Assembly (NCBI GenBank): GCA_900550395.1
Contig: URSD01000062.1
Span: 1 to 7,851, forward strand
From: an uncultured Porphyromonadaceae bacterium
GTDB lineage: Bacteria > Bacteroidota > Bacteroidia > Bacteroidales > Muribaculaceae
DNA length: 7,851 nt
Direction: 5' to 3'
The notes under the pieces are model-generated. The model was not told where the DNA came from and ran no database searches. It saw nothing but the letters and a program-made list of their open reading frames with translations. The translations under genes were made by a program, and so were the position numbers. Each line of letters starts with the position of its first letter. The stretch's first letter is position 1. Positions 7,511-7,851 of this stretch are shown piece by piece.

Positions 7511-7610
7511 TATTGCTGTCCGATAAAACGGGATAACCCGCGCTCGTCGCGGGTTAAATGTGGATAGCCGAGGGTTAAGGAGCGACCGAAGGGAGCGACG
7601 TACCCTCGGT
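7511..7610 (+). repeat. Dispersed two-stem-loop element, copy B
   Basis: Inverted copy of 1-102. The first stem AACCCGCG/CGCGGGTT (7535-7542 with 7548-7555) is the same as in copy A. The second stem is CCGAGGGT/ACCCTCGG (7568-7575 with 7602-7609). It differs from copy A at two positions in each arm, and both changes keep pairing (C:G to A:T, A:T to G:C). The loop keeps the direct repeat GGAGCGAC (7579-7586 and 7592-7599). Similarity to copy A may begin slightly earlier, since both are preceded by ATTCT at the same distance. Paired changes point to selection on the folded form. Confidence 0.85.
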
Positions 7611-7626
7611 TGATGCCCCCAAAGAA

Positions 7627-7719
7627 ATCAACCTGCCGAATGGCGGGTTGCACCACGCTCAGACACTAACCGGTTGTCGTCTATAATGGGTCGCGCAACC
7701 CGCCATCCGGCAGGTTGAT
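7627..7719. repeat. Long hairpin at the centre of the palindrome
   Basis: Arms 7627-7651 and 7695-7719 pair over 25 bp with one mismatch (7639/7707), around a 43-base loop that contains AACCGGTT (7668-7675). On the plus strand the stem is followed shortly by ATTTTT (7722-7727), and on the minus strand by ATTTCTTT, so it could also stop transcription from either side. The sequence of the arms (ATCAACCTGCCG start) suggests duplication-inversion and not a plain terminator. Confidence 0.8.
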
Positions 7720-7736
7720 GGATTTTTACTGGCATA

Positions 7737-7770
7737 CCCCGGGTACGGCGCTGCGCGCCTTAACCCGGGG
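7737..7770 (-). repeat. Third, diverged member of the stem-loop family
   Basis: Outer stem CCCCGGGT/ACCCGGGG (7737-7744 with 7763-7770) encloses an inner stem GGCGC/GCGCC (7747-7751 with 7755-7759). Read on the minus strand it has the frame TAGCC-stem-TTAAGG...CGTAC-stem found in copies A and B, with a different stem sequence and a shorter interior. The family keeps its framework and its pairing while the paired bases vary. Confidence 0.75.
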
Positions 7771-7784
7771 CTATCCGGATTTTA

Positions 7785-7851
7785 GAGGGTGTTGCAAAAC
7801 CTCCATTGTCAAAGCTTCTGAGAATTGAATATTTCAGATAAAATCGGAATT
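7785..7851. mobile_element. Possible end of an insertion sequence, cut by window edge
   Basis: GAGGGTGTTGCAAAA (7785-7799) resembles sequences I recall at the ends of insertion sequences in Bacteroidales. The rest of the window after it is AT-rich and matches nothing else here. No transposase reading frame is visible within the 67 bases. The call rests on memory of the terminal sequence, with no comparison made. Confidence 0.3.

Larger units (their letters stand above)
7562..7776. repeat. 215-bp nested imperfect palindrome (REPIN- or MITE-like)
   Basis: The arm 7562-7651 and the reverse complement of 7695-7776 share the same order of parts: GGATAGCC, a GC stem, GTTAAGG, CGTACCC, the closing stem, an A-rich linker and the 25-base arm of the central hairpin. 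The spacer is 43 bases (7652-7694). Each arm therefore holds one member of the stem-loop family, facing the other. This is the layout of REPINs: two inverted REP hairpins around a spacer, moved in other bacteria by RAYT-type transposases. No transposase is in the window, so that mechanism is inference. Confidence 0.7.

Noticed and set aside
7354..7536. 60-residue plus-strand frame upstream of the operon
   Set aside because: It starts with TTG in AT-rich regulatory DNA and terminates inside repeat copy B; no promoter, leader or motif supports it.
7426..7656. 76-residue minus-strand frame across the repeat
   Set aside because: It is translated mostly from stem-loop repeat DNA whose bases are constrained by pairing, so a protein is unlikely.
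7511..7776. CRISPR array or integron attC sites
   Set aside because: Repeats are inverted and not regularly spaced, so not CRISPR; the boxes GTTRRRY and RYYYAAC in attC arrangement are not found and there is no integrase.

Overview
The window is a compact three-gene outer-membrane uptake locus from a member of the Bacteroidota, almost certainly order Bacteroidales. The evidence is a SusC/SusD pair, lipoproteins carrying the acid-rich residues after the lipid-modified cysteine that are typical of surface lipoproteins in this phylum, a Bacteroidetes-type -7 promoter element (TACCTTTG), and start codons without Shine-Dalgarno sequences. The coding part is GC-rich for the order. That and the style of the flanking repeats suggest a gut family such as Muribaculaceae, but this is a guess.

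All three genes lie on the minus strand and read right to left: a SusC-like TonB-dependent transporter (7132 to 3878), a SusD-like substrate-binding lipoprotein (3846 to 2215) and an unrecognised large surface lipoprotein with an N-terminal Calx-beta-like domain and an internally duplicated module (2176 to 173). Gaps of 31 and 38 bp, all without internal terminators, indicate one operon. A promoter -7 element lies about 107 bp upstream of the susC start and a strong intrinsic terminator follows the third gene. SusC and SusD should form the lidded importer, with the third lipoprotein as a probable accessory surface binder in the position of SusE/SusF-type proteins. No glycoside hydrolase, lyase, sulfatase, peptidase or regulator is in the window, so the substrate cannot be read from context.

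The flanks are the unusual part. A roughly 100-bp element of two stem-loops (copy A, 1-102; copy B, 7511-7610) sits at both ends in opposite orientations. Between the copies the second stem differs at two positions, and both differences keep the base pair. On the right, copy B runs into a roughly 215-bp nested imperfect palindrome (7562-7776), in which a third, diverged member of the same stem-loop family faces copy B's across a 25-bp stem. This resembles a REPIN or MITE: two inverted REP-like hairpins around a spacer. The far right edge (7785-7851) begins with a sequence resembling insertion-sequence ends in this order. The AT-rich stretch from about 7220 to 7440 is the regulatory region of the operon and has no convincing gene.
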